The notes under the pieces: model-generated
What the model was told of the DNA's origin: nothing
Databases searched by the model: none
Seen by the model: the letters and a program-made list of their open reading frames with translations, nothing else
Made by a program: the position numbers and the translations under genes
Assembly: GCA_900110395.1 (NCBI GenBank)
Contig: FODP01000037.1
Coordinates: 1-42,152 of the forward strand
Direction of reading: 5' to 3'
DNA length: 42,152 bases
Origin: Rhodospirillales bacterium URHD0017
GTDB taxonomy: Bacteria > Pseudomonadota > Alphaproteobacteria > Reyranellales > Reyranellaceae
Part shown: positions 35,267 to 42,152 of the stretch, piece after piece
Layout: the number at the start of each line of letters is the position of its first letter
How positions within the stretch are numbered: position 1 is the stretch's first letter

Positions 35267-35694
35267 ATGCGGATATTGTCGAAGATATAGCCGCTGCCGG
35301 CACGCGCCGCGAACTCGGCGACGCGGGCCGCGACCCACACTTGTCAGCCTCGGCAAGAGAGACGATGCTGGCTGGCAACGGTATCAACGGCCCTACCCAG
35401 GATCTTCGGAGACGACGGGCGGATGATGGCGCGGCCGCCGCACTGACGGGATCGACTGAAAGCGGCAGGGTCGCGATCCGGCTCCATGACTTCCAGCCGT
35501 CCGTCGACAACGCCGGGGGCGGACCTGGCATTGCCGGCGGCCGGCCGAATCGGCTTCCCGGTCAAGCCTGCCGGCACGCCGGGCAATGACAGCTGCCGGC
35601 TCCCGGGTGAGGATGCGCCGCGGCTGCACCCGACCCCAGGGGGCACCGACGCAACCCGTCAACGATCCGCGCAAGAAGTGGCAGGAGCACGCAC
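35267..35694. other. Gene-free stretch upstream of the FAD oxidase gene
   Basis: 428 bp with no coding region that I can support. A short open piece on the minus strand reads VAEFAARAGSGYIFDNIRI next to fragment A and could be the end of another lost gene. The last part carries the promoter of the oxidase, with AGGAGCACGCAC just before its ATG. Confidence 0.45.
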
Positions 35695-37083
35695 ATGACG
35701 ACGCCGACACTGAAGGATCGGAAGGGCTCGCCGATCGCCCCGGAAGCCATCGACAGCCTTGCATCGACCATAGCCGGAAAGACCATCCGGCCCGGCGATG
35801 CGGACTATGAGCAGGCGCGTCGCATCTGGAACGCCCACGTCCGGAAGAATCCCGGCCTGATCGTCCGGTGCGCCGGCACGGCCGACGTCGTGCAGGCGGT
35901 GAAGTTCGCGCGGGCGAACGACGTCCTGGTCGCCATCCGCGGCGGCGGCCACAACGTCGCCGGCCGCGCGCTCTGTGACGACGGCATCGTGATCGATCTG
36001 TCGGGCATGAAGGCGGTGTTCGTCGATCCGGCGAAGGCCACGGCGCGCGTCCAGGGTGGCGCGACCCTGGGCAAGGTCGACCGCGAGACCCATGCCTTTG
36101 GCCGGGCTGTTCCGGTGGGCGTGGTTTCCCGGACCGGCATTGCCGGCCTGACCTTGGGTGGCGGCGTGGGCTGGCTGGTCCGCAAGTATGGCCTGACCTG
36201 CGACAACCTCTTGTCCTGCGAGGTGGTGACGGCCGACGGCGAGATCCTGACAGCGAGCGCCGATGAGAATGCCGACCTGTTCTGGGCCCTGCGCGGCGGC
36301 GGCGGCAATTTCGGGATCGTGACGTCGTTCCTTTACCGCACGCATCCCGTATCGACCGTGCTGGGCGGACTGATCGTCTACCCGCGCGATCGGGCCGGCG
36401 ATGTCATTCGCCACTATCGCGACTTCATGGCGTCCGCGCCCGAGGAACTGACCGCCTATGTCGGGCTGATCACGGGTCCCGACGGCCAGCCCGTCGTCGG
36501 CGTGATCGTCTGCTGGTGCGGCGAGCTTGCCGAGGGCGAACGGGTGCTGAAGCCGCTGCGCGGCTTCGGCGCGCCGGTGATGGACGCCGTCCAGCCGATG
36601 CCGTTCCCGGCGATGCAGAAGATCCTCGACGATGCCTTTCCCGACGGCACGCAGAACTACTGGAAATCCACGTTCCTCAAGGCGCTGAGCGACGAGGCGA
36701 TCGACGTCATCGTCGACCACGCCAACCGGATGCAATCGCCGCTGTCCGCCGTGGTCATCGAGTACTACGCCGGCGCGGCCGGCCGTACCGGCGATGGCGA
36801 CAGCGCCTTCGCCGCCCGCAAGGCCGAGTACGACGTGGGCTTCATGGCGCAATGGACCGACCCCGCCGAGAGCGCCAGGCACATGGCCTGGGCGCGCGAC
36901 ATGGCGGCGGCGATGAAGCCCCATTCCAGCGGTGCCTACCTCCTGAATTTCCTGAGCGAGGAGGACCCCGACACGATCAAGGCGGCGTTCGGCGCCAACT
37001 ACCCGCGGCTGGCGCAGGTGAAGAAGAAGTACGATCCGACGAACTTCTTCAGCATCAACCAGAACATCCAGCCGGCGGCTTAG
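35695..37083 (+). CDS. Berberine-bridge-type FAD-linked oxidase
   Basis: A 462-residue flavoprotein of the PCMH/BBE family. The FAD-binding domain (about 40-215) has IRGGGHNVAGRALCDDGIVI with the histidine for covalent FAD attachment, GGATLGKVDRET and TGIAGLTLGGGVGWLVRKYG. The CxxxxG cysteine link of bicovalent members is not evident in the usual place. The C-terminal BBE motif is visible as YPRLAQVKKKYDPTNFFSIN. There is no signal peptide. A good ribosome binding site (AGGAG) precedes the ATG. It oxidises an alcohol or sugar-like substrate that cannot be named. It is a single gene between SBP fragments A and B, and its stop overlaps that of the convergent cyclase. Confidence 0.92.
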   Translation: MTTPTLKDRKGSPIAPEAIDSLASTIAGKTIRPGDADYEQARRIWNAHVRKNPGLIVRCAGTADVVQAVKFARANDVLVAIRGGGHNVAGRALCDDGIVIDLSGMKAVFVDPAKATARVQGGATLGKVDRETHAFGRAVPVGVVSRTGIAGLTLGGGVGWLVRKYGLTCDNLLSCEVVTADGEILTASADENADLFWALRGGGGNFGIVTSFLYRTHPVSTVLGGLIVYPRDRAGDVIRHYRDFMASAPEELTAYVGLITGPDGQPVVGVIVCWCGELAEGERVLKPLRGFGAPVMDAVQPMPFPAMQKILDDAFPDGTQNYWKSTFLKALSDEAIDVIVDHANRMQSPLSAVVIEYYAGAAGRTGDGDSAFAARKAEYDVGFMAQWTDPAESARHMAWARDMAAAMKPHSSGAYLLNFLSEEDPDTIKAAFGANYPRLAQVKKKYDPTNFFSINQNIQPAA

Positions 37084-37975
37084 TCGTAACGGACGACGAG
37101 TTCGATCTCCCCCAGCTTGAGCGTCGACCCTGCCGCCAGGGGTGCGGGAAGCCGGCTGCGATGCGCTCGCCGTTGATCGAGGTGCCGTTGGTCGATCCGA
37201 TGTCCTCGATCTGCAGGGTGTTGTCCCGGCCGATGCTCAGTCGCGCATGAGCCCGGGAAACCGATGGGTTCAGCAGCACGACGTCGCACTGAGTGGAATC
37301 CCGGCCGATCAAGACGCTTTGCTTGCGCTTCGCCAGCTCGTCCATTTCCAGATCGAAGCCGAACTTGCGCCCGGTTTCGTCGGCGCCGTGAAAATGGAAG
37401 ATCCCGCGCACGGTCGCCCGCCGGGTGGGCACGGTGGCGGCGTGTTCGCGGGCTCGCACCCGGTAAATGTGGAGCGGCAGGCTGACGTGCTTGGCGCGAT
37501 GCTCGCCGGCGTCGACATAGGCATAGTCGTCGCGCAGCCTGGCCACGTCGCGCACCGCGCGCGAGACGGCGATGCCGCCCGGCTCGGCCAACACCTGGAT
37601 GCGTTCGGCAAGGTTCACGCCATCGCCAAAGATGTCGTGACCCGCCTCGTCGATGATGATCTCGCCGAGATGGACGCCGATGCGGAACATCAGCCGCTGG
37701 TCCTCGTCGATCGTCTCGTTGAAGTGCGCCATGCGCTCCTGGATCTCGATCGCCGCCTGGACGGCGGCGGCGGCCGAGCCGAACTCGGCCAGCATGGCAT
37801 CGCCCGCGCTGTGGACCAGGGACCCGCCGCCATCCTCGATGGCCGGCTGCCAGATCTTGTCGCGCGCCGCCCGAAGATGCTCGAACGTCTGCTCTTCCTG
37901 GTTCTCCACCAGCCGCACGAAGCCGGCCAGGTCGGCATGCAGGATGGCAGACAGTCGCCGTTCGGTACGTGGCAT
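37080..37975 (-). pseudogene. Class III cyclase-FHA protein (copy 2), frameshifted near the C-terminus
   Basis: This paralogue of the gene at 3049-3945 has both metal aspartates (ILHADLAGF, HSAGDAMLAEF) and FHA motifs (IGRDSTQCDV, SVSRAHARLS, DIGSTNGTSING). The proteins are roughly three-quarters identical. It spans 896 bp against 897 in copy 1; a single base is missing near 37140. Without correction the last 20 or so residues are replaced and the frame runs into the oxidase gene to 37055. With it the protein ends GEIELVVRYD, as copy 1 does. The lesion may be a sequencing error, and even as read the catalytic domain would be intact. Confidence 0.85.
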
Positions 37976-38429
37976 GGTTTCCGACGAAGAGGAGTGAAAC
38001 CCTTCTTGTTCAACGCCCTAGCTGATGGAACAAAGCCCGCACCGTGCCGCGGCGTTTGCTGCCTCGAGGGCACGGCCTGCAACGGCCCGCGGACCATCCC
38101 GGTGGAGCTTGTCCCACCGCTGCGGCGACGAGCGTGGCAAAAGTGAGTCATCGTCCGGCTTGCCGATCGATCGGGTGATCCCAGCCTGGCGTGGGATGCG
38201 CATCCGAAGGCCCGCTTTGTCACGGTGGACCCCACCGGCAGCGGGCAGACGCCCTCTTCGGCGATAGTCGTAAGGGTCCTTGTCTGCGGCCGCCGTGTCC
38301 GATTCAATGTTCGAACAGGTGCGGCCTGACCGCACTCCCGGCACTGCTCCCCCCGGTACGGCCGAGGTGATCGAATGAGGAACAGGCATTTGCGATGTAG
38401 GCGTGCAACGCCGGCGCAGTGCCGACGAC
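37976..38429. other. Spacer with SBP fragment B and the start of the second duplicated segment
   Basis: Between the cyclase and the second muramidase I see no intact gene. It contains fragment B at 38206-38242 and, from 38272, the upstream part of the duplicated muramidase segment. Confidence 0.5.
38206..38242 (+). pseudogene. Fragment B of the second substrate-binding-protein gene
   Basis: 37 bp match 8076-8112 of the intact SBP gene at 33 positions and encode KARFVTVDPTGS against KVRFVTVDPTGS. Three of the four changes are silent. It is short, but its strand and its order between fragments A and C support a common origin. Confidence 0.65.
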
Positions 38430-39338
38430 TTGGTTGACCGCGATCCTCATCCAGTGGAACGCGACGGCTTGATCGCCGAGCCTCGCCTGGGCGCACCGCT
38501 CGGCGAGACGGAGCGGGCCTCTCCTGCGGCAGGCGAGGCAAGACCGACGCCGAGTGACGCCGAGGAGAGGGAGGAACGGGGGCGAGAGCTGCGCGCCGCA
38601 CAGGCGCTCGCCCGCAGACGCCGTCGCCAGACCATCCTGGCAAGCGCGGCGGCCGTCATCATCCTGGCGCTCGGTGGCGCATCGACGTGGGTGTTCCGCG
38701 AGCTGGCGGCGACGCGCGGAAGCGAGGTCGCGCAGCTCGAGTACGAGAACGCGGTCCTCTCACGCTTGCTCCGCCAAGAGTACCAGCAGCGCTTCGATGC
38801 CGCGAAAGTGCTCCCGGCACGCCAGGAAACGGTCGCGCAGAGCGTCAGGAAGATCCTGGGCAATCGCGCCCGCTATGAGCGCATCACGAAGTCGATGACG
38901 ATGCCGTGGTACTTCCTGGCGATCATCCATGGCATGGAAGCGGACTTCAGGTTCGACGCTCATCTGCATAACGGGGATCCGTTGACCGGTCGCACGGTGC
39001 GCGTGCCGGCTGGACGACCGACTCGGGGCACGCCGCCGTTCAGCTGGGAAGAGAGTGCGATGGATGCCATCGCCGCCAATCGTTACGACAAGTGGAACGA
39101 CTGGAGCATTGCCGGGATGCTCGTTGCCTGGGAACGCTATAACGGCTTTGGATATCGGCAACATGGCATCCATTCGCCGTATGTCTGGTCGTGCACCGAC
39201 CTTTATGCAAAGGGTCGCTATGTCGCCGACAGCCGGTTCGAAGCGAATGCCGAATCCAGGCAATGTGGCGCCGTGGCAATGCTCAAGGGACTGATCGCGG
39301 CTGGCGTGGTGTCGCCGCCGGCAGGTCCGAAATAGGCT
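38272..39338 (+). repeat. Duplicated 1.07-kb segment, copy 2 (partner at 30179-31251)
   Basis: It covers the upstream hairpin region and the whole second muramidase gene. The main difference from copy 1 is the loss of a few codons in the N-terminal Ala/Pro-rich part. Confidence 0.85.
38430..39335 (+). CDS. Membrane-anchored putative muramidase (copy 2)
   Basis: A paralogue of the gene at 30331-31248, with about 20 substitutions and a short deletion in the disordered N-terminal part. The membrane helix (TILASAAAVIILALGG) and the putative catalytic block (MTMPWYFLAIIHGMEADFRF, HLHNGDPL, GTPPFSWEESA) are unchanged. TTG at 38430 is the start matching copy 1; a GTG at 38403 gives a 9-residue longer form. 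The differences are mostly conservative, so both copies appear under selection. It lies between fragments B and C of the broken SBP gene, so the segment probably arrived by insertion. Confidence 0.75.
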   Translation: MVDRDPHPVERDGLIAEPRLGAPLGETERASPAAGEARPTPSDAEEREERGRELRAAQALARRRRRQTILASAAAVIILALGGASTWVFRELAATRGSEVAQLEYENAVLSRLLRQEYQQRFDAAKVLPARQETVAQSVRKILGNRARYERITKSMTMPWYFLAIIHGMEADFRFDAHLHNGDPLTGRTVRVPAGRPTRGTPPFSWEESAMDAIAANRYDKWNDWSIAGMLVAWERYNGFGYRQHGIHSPYVWSCTDLYAKGRYVADSRFEANAESRQCGAVAMLKGLIAAGVVSPPAGPK

Positions 39339-39459
39339 CCGGCGGTCGAGCCGGCCGATCTTCTCTGACGAATCTCTCAGAGGAAGGCTGCCGAGGTGGC
39401 GCATTACCGCTGCCCGCACCAAGCCCTACCTGCGCCACGCCCCACGTCGAGCGCGGCGC

Positions 39460-39846
39460 CAGCCGCTGGACTGGGGGACGCTCTCGCAGCGCCGCAACAA
39501 CAAGGGCCCGATCGATAAGGGCGGCTGGAACCTGTTCATCACCATCGCCACGGCGCTCGATGCCTCGACGCCGCTCACCAATCCCTACCTCGCGACCCCG
39601 TGCCCCAACGGCGTCGCCGGCTTCCCCTGCGACGAGGACCTGCAGCGCCTGCGCCGCAGCTGGTGGGAGAGCACCGACGAAGCCGAACGGGCAAAGCTTG
39701 CCGACCAGATCCAGGAGCGGGCGTACCAGGTCGTGCCGTACGTCAACGGCGGGCAGTGGAAGCAGTTCACGGCGGTACGGATGAATGTCTCGGGGCTGGG
39801 GGAGACGACGGTGCCGGTGTTCTGGGAGGTGGCGAAGGAGGGGTGA
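39460..39846 (+). pseudogene. Fragment C of the second substrate-binding-protein gene (C-terminal part)
   Basis: 129 codons match residues 417-544 plus the stop of the intact SBP at 7219-8853. It runs from QPLDWGTLSQRRNNKGPIDK to the shared end VPVFWEVAKEG. The reading frame is fully open and most changes are silent or conservative. It has no start codon or signal peptide and opens abruptly after unrelated sequence, so it is a gene remnant. Confidence 0.88.
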
Positions 39847-39919
39847 GCATTGACGGAGCAACCGCCGATAGCATTCTTAGCCTCGTAGTGAGACGCCATT
39901 TCCTCTCAAGGCTTGCAAT

Positions 39920-40822
39920 ATGATGGAATTTCTGACCGGCGCGGCGCTTCACAAAGCTGTTGCGACTATTGCCAAATCCAAGCGCCTTCGTTGCGCTGTC
40001 GCATTCTGGGGTGCTGGCGCCGAGAAACTAGTCGGCGAATTTAAGCATCGCGACATCAAGATAATCTGCAACTTGAACCATTTGGGTACTAATCCCCGTG
40101 TCGTCGCGGCATTCCCGCGTGCGTGCGTTAAGAGACATGATGACTTGCACGCGAAAGTCTACATTGGCAGCAAGTACACGATTGTTACGTCGGCCAACGC
40201 TTCAGCGGATGGACTAGGCTTCGAAGGAGTAGAAGCCGACGGATGGATTGAAGCAGGAATTAGGTTCAGAACATCGCAAGAAATAGTCGCCTGGTTTAAT
40301 CGGCTGTGGACCATAAGCGAGAGGATCACCGACGCGGACATCGATACCGCCATTAGGGCGTGGCTTGCTCGTCCGAAAATCCCACGGCGGCCATTGGAAA
40401 TTGTCAGCTCGCAAGTAAACGGGCGCAAGTGGACGCGCCAAGCATGCTTTCAGCATTTCGACGCTCTATGCAGAAATCCTCGATGGAGTTGGTCAGCCAG
40501 GAGCGCTGACGGCAAGACAGTCGTTATGACCATGTGGGAAGATGAAATTGTCTGGAAAGGTCGAACCGCAACATACCAATCGCTGTCCAGAAACGTTACG
40601 CGCAAGAGGAAGAGACCAGGCGAGACAGAGCGCCTGGAAAATTTGAAATGGGCGCGTGATCATTGTGGCGGCCTTGTTCGCGTCGTCATGATGACCGCAA
40701 CGAACAAAGATCCTTATTCGAGAAAGATCGCGACTTGCTACCCCGCTGACCACCTGATCATGCGCATCGGACAGCTGGACGAAGGTAATGGCACCTTTCG
40801 AGCAGAGAGTGTCACTAGCTAA
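39920..40822 (+). CDS. Single-HKD phospholipase D-like nuclease family protein
   Basis: A 300-residue cytoplasmic protein. The N-terminal half (about 1-150) has one PLD active-site motif: His77-x-Lys79 in DLHAKVYIGSKY, followed by SANAS with Asn93. A single HKD motif suggests a homodimer, as in Nuc or the BfiI-type nucleases. The C-terminal half (about 155-300) is basic and unrecognised (NVTRKRKRPGE, CGGLVRVVMMTA). The gene is visibly richer in A/T, with codons such as AAA, ATA and TTA rare elsewhere in the window. It is followed by the nuclease-like gene at 41036. A role in DNA restriction or phage defence is an inference. Confidence 0.75.
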   Translation: MMEFLTGAALHKAVATIAKSKRLRCAVAFWGAGAEKLVGEFKHRDIKIICNLNHLGTNPRVVAAFPRACVKRHDDLHAKVYIGSKYTIVTSANASADGLGFEGVEADGWIEAGIRFRTSQEIVAWFNRLWTISERITDADIDTAIRAWLARPKIPRRPLEIVSSQVNGRKWTRQACFQHFDALCRNPRWSWSARSADGKTVVMTMWEDEIVWKGRTATYQSLSRNVTRKRKRPGETERLENLKWARDHCGGLVRVVMMTATNKDPYSRKIATCYPADHLIMRIGQLDEGNGTFRAESVTS

Positions 40823-41035
40823 GGCAGCTGGAGGAAGGTGTCAGGGGACGCACACGCATCTGGATCTGCTCGCTTCCGACGATCTGCCGCGCGATGTGCC
40901 TCGCTGGGGTGATGTCGATGGAATGCGAGAGACAGGATTTAGTCAGCCGGACATAATCTTTACGAAAGGTTGTCTCCTCGCTGTAGACGCAACCCACTCG
41001 CCCCCTTTATGGTAGTGGTTTGGGGGGAATCGAAC
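40823..41035. other. Spacer between the two nuclease-like genes
   Basis: An open frame at 40788-41015 (75 codons, starting inside the end of the PLD-like gene) exists but shows no recognisable motif and no ribosome binding site. I do not call it a gene. GGGGGGAATCGAAC before the next ATG is a plausible ribosome binding site. Confidence 0.4.
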
Positions 41036-41821
41036 ATGGCAGAGACAGCAAAGGTTGCCGCTCCTATTGCGGGCGACAAACTCTATCAGCAGCGCGCGCG
41101 TCAGGCGCTTCCACTGCTTGTTCGGCAGGCTCATGCGGGTGAGCAAATCATCTACAGCGAGCTCGCTGAAGAGATGGGGATGCCGAACGAACGAAATCTG
41201 AATTACGTTCTTGGCAGTGTTGGTCAGTCAATGGAGCTTCTCTCCAAAGCGTGGAAGGAGAAGGTACCGCCTATCCAATGCCTGGTCGTGAACAAGAACA
41301 CGGGTCTTCCAGGAGAAGGTGTTGGCTGGTTTATCGCCAAAGAGGATGAATTTGCGAAACTGCCTCGATCGAAGCAGCGTGAGATCGTTAAGGCCGAATT
41401 GGCGAAGATCTTCGCCTATACGAAGTGGCCGAAAGTCCTCGAGGCGCTGTCGCTTCGGTATACGGTTCCCGACCTCAGACCGCTGATTAGACAAGCCAGC
41501 GGATATTTGGGTGGTGAAGGGGAAGAGCACAAACGCCTGAAGGCCTATCTCTCAAAGCACCCGGAGGTCATTGGTCTTGCGCTCAATACGCCACATGGAA
41601 GTATTGAAGAGCCGCTTCCATCCGGAGACTCACTCGACGTCTCCTTCCGGCAAGCACACGAATGGGTAGCTGCGGAGGTTAAGCCTGCCGCCTCGCCCGT
41701 CGCCGACATTCTGCGCGGCCTCTACCAGTGCGTTAAGTACAAGGCGGTCATGGAAGCGGTGCAAGCCACGGAGGGTAAGCCCAGAGCGGCAACGGCGGTG
41801 CTGGTGCTTCAAGGGCTGTGA
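41036..41821 (+). CDS. PD-(D/E)XK-like nuclease, 3' end probably cut by an IS3 element
   Basis: A 261-residue protein as read. The ATG at 41036 follows a GGGGGGA site. The N-terminal part (about 15-100) is a helical block with IIYSELAEEMGMP, LNYVLGSVGQSMELL and NKNTGLPGEGVGWF. The C-terminal part shows a PD-(D/E)XK pattern: Glu164 (GEEHKRLK), Asp201 (GDSLDVSF), Glu214-x-Lys216 (VAAEVKP) and Gln231 in LRGLYQCVKYK. The final strand TAVLVLQGL stops at a TGA that coincides with the first bases of the IS3 end, so about 30 residues are probably missing. It forms a pair with the PLD-like gene upstream, and defence is the likely theme. Confidence 0.72.
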   Translation: MAETAKVAAPIAGDKLYQQRARQALPLLVRQAHAGEQIIYSELAEEMGMPNERNLNYVLGSVGQSMELLSKAWKEKVPPIQCLVVNKNTGLPGEGVGWFIAKEDEFAKLPRSKQREIVKAELAKIFAYTKWPKVLEALSLRYTVPDLRPLIRQASGYLGGEGEEHKRLKAYLSKHPEVIGLALNTPHGSIEEPLPSGDSLDVSFRQAHEWVAAEVKPAASPVADILRGLYQCVKYKAVMEAVQATEGKPRAATAVLVLQGL

Positions 41822-42152
41822 CCTGCTCCCCTGAAACTCCCTCGTAGTAAGGTTGAGTCCGTTCTGAGGAGAACGGACATGAAGCGGAAGCGGTTTAGCG
41901 AGGAACAGATCATCGAGATCCTGCGGCTGCACCAGGCGGGAGCAAAGCCTGCCGACCTGTGCCGTCAGCACGGGATCAGCGAGGCGACGCTGTACAACTG
42001 GCGAAGCCGGTATGGCGGGATGCAGGTGTCGGACGCCAAACGGTTGCGATCGCTTGAAGACGAGAACCGCAAGCTGAAGAAGCTGCTGGCCGAGGCGATG
42101 CTGGACAATGCCGCCTTGAAGGATATCGCCTCGGGAAAGTTCTGAGGCCCGC
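41819..42152 (+). mobile_element. IS3-family insertion sequence, left end (continues off the right edge)
   Basis: The sequence TGACCTGCTCCCCTGAAACT at 41819 has the TGA...CCCC form of IS3/IS407-group terminal repeats, 60 bp before orfA. The IS appears to have inserted into the nuclease gene and supplies its stop codon. The right end is outside the window, so target duplication cannot be checked. Confidence 0.75.
41879..42145 (+). CDS. IS3-family transposase OrfA
   Basis: An 88-residue protein, the typical length for OrfA of the IS407-like group. MKRKRFSEEQIIEILRLHQA is followed by a helix-turn-helix (ADLCRQHGISEATLYNWRSR) that binds the IS ends, and then by a leucine-zipper-like coiled coil (LRSLEDENRKLKKLLAEAML) used for multimerisation. 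The catalytic OrfB would follow after 42145, outside the window. GAGGAG precedes the ATG. Confidence 0.92.
   Translation: MKRKRFSEEQIIEILRLHQAGAKPADLCRQHGISEATLYNWRSRYGGMQVSDAKRLRSLEDENRKLKKLLAEAMLDNAALKDIASGKF

Noticed and set aside
32549..35531. Open frames of more than 900 codons on both strands over the uvrA gene
   Set aside because: The 848-residue UvrA carries all ATPase and zinc motifs; the others are composition shadows.
40788..41015. A 75-codon open frame between the two nuclease-like genes
   Set aside because: No ribosome binding site or recognisable motif; it starts inside the preceding gene. It is kept only as a spacer note.
1..42152. CRISPR arrays, tRNA and rRNA genes
   Set aside because: No regularly spaced repeats, tRNA TTCRANNC-type arms or rRNA segments were seen on reading either strand, though a covariance search was not possible.

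Overview
The window reads as chromosomal DNA of a high-GC, Gram-negative alphaproteobacterium. The evidence is very high GC with strong third-position bias, a complete hopanoid locus, an EipB/DUF1849 protein (an alphaproteobacterial envelope family) and alphaproteobacterial-looking interspersed repeats. I cannot assign a genus. Both ends lie in insertion sequences: the start of an IS481-family transposase at the left edge and IS3-family orfA at the right edge.

Left arm (1-10.1 kb) holds mixed metabolic and regulatory genes: a small membrane protein, a frameshifted 2-dehydro-3-deoxygalactonokinase, a frameshifted luciferase-like monooxygenase, a class III nucleotide cyclase with an FHA domain, a YfcE-like phosphoesterase, a frameshifted OmpR-type response regulator, a DUF2442 protein, a family 5 ABC substrate-binding protein and an MFS transporter. 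A large palindrome made of two inverted copies of an interspersed repeat lies at 4550-4676.

Core (10.2-28.9 kb) is a hopanoid locus. A diiron ferritin-like protein precedes hpnA-hpnB-hpnC-hpnD-hpnE-shc-hpnG, mostly joined by 4-bp stop/start overlaps. HpnC, HpnD and HpnE make squalene from farnesyl diphosphate, Shc cyclises it, HpnH adds an adenosyl group and HpnG removes adenine. hpnH and ispH run on the opposite strand, and hpnH overlaps the 3' end of hpnG tail to tail. dxs-hpnN-eipB starts divergently from ispH. Precursor supply (Dxs, IspH), synthesis, side-chain building and outer-membrane delivery (HpnN) therefore sit together. A small unknown protein and a phospholipase D/cardiolipin synthase-like protein follow on the same strand.

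Right arm (29-42 kb) is accessory and rearranged. It has an OmpA-like protein without a signal peptide, two near-identical membrane-anchored putative muramidases (30.3 and 38.4 kb), a short class II UvrA, a berberine-bridge-type FAD oxidase and a second, frameshifted cyclase-FHA gene. Three in-order fragments of a second copy of the 7.2-kb substrate-binding-protein gene lie between these genes. From 39.9 kb the DNA becomes visibly richer in A/T and encodes a single-HKD phospholipase D-like nuclease followed by a PD-(D/E)XK-like nuclease, whose 3' end appears cut by the IS3 element.

Four genes carry single-base-type frameshifts (dgoK, the monooxygenase, the response regulator and the second cyclase). 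They may be sequencing errors or real decay. I saw no tRNA, rRNA or CRISPR array.
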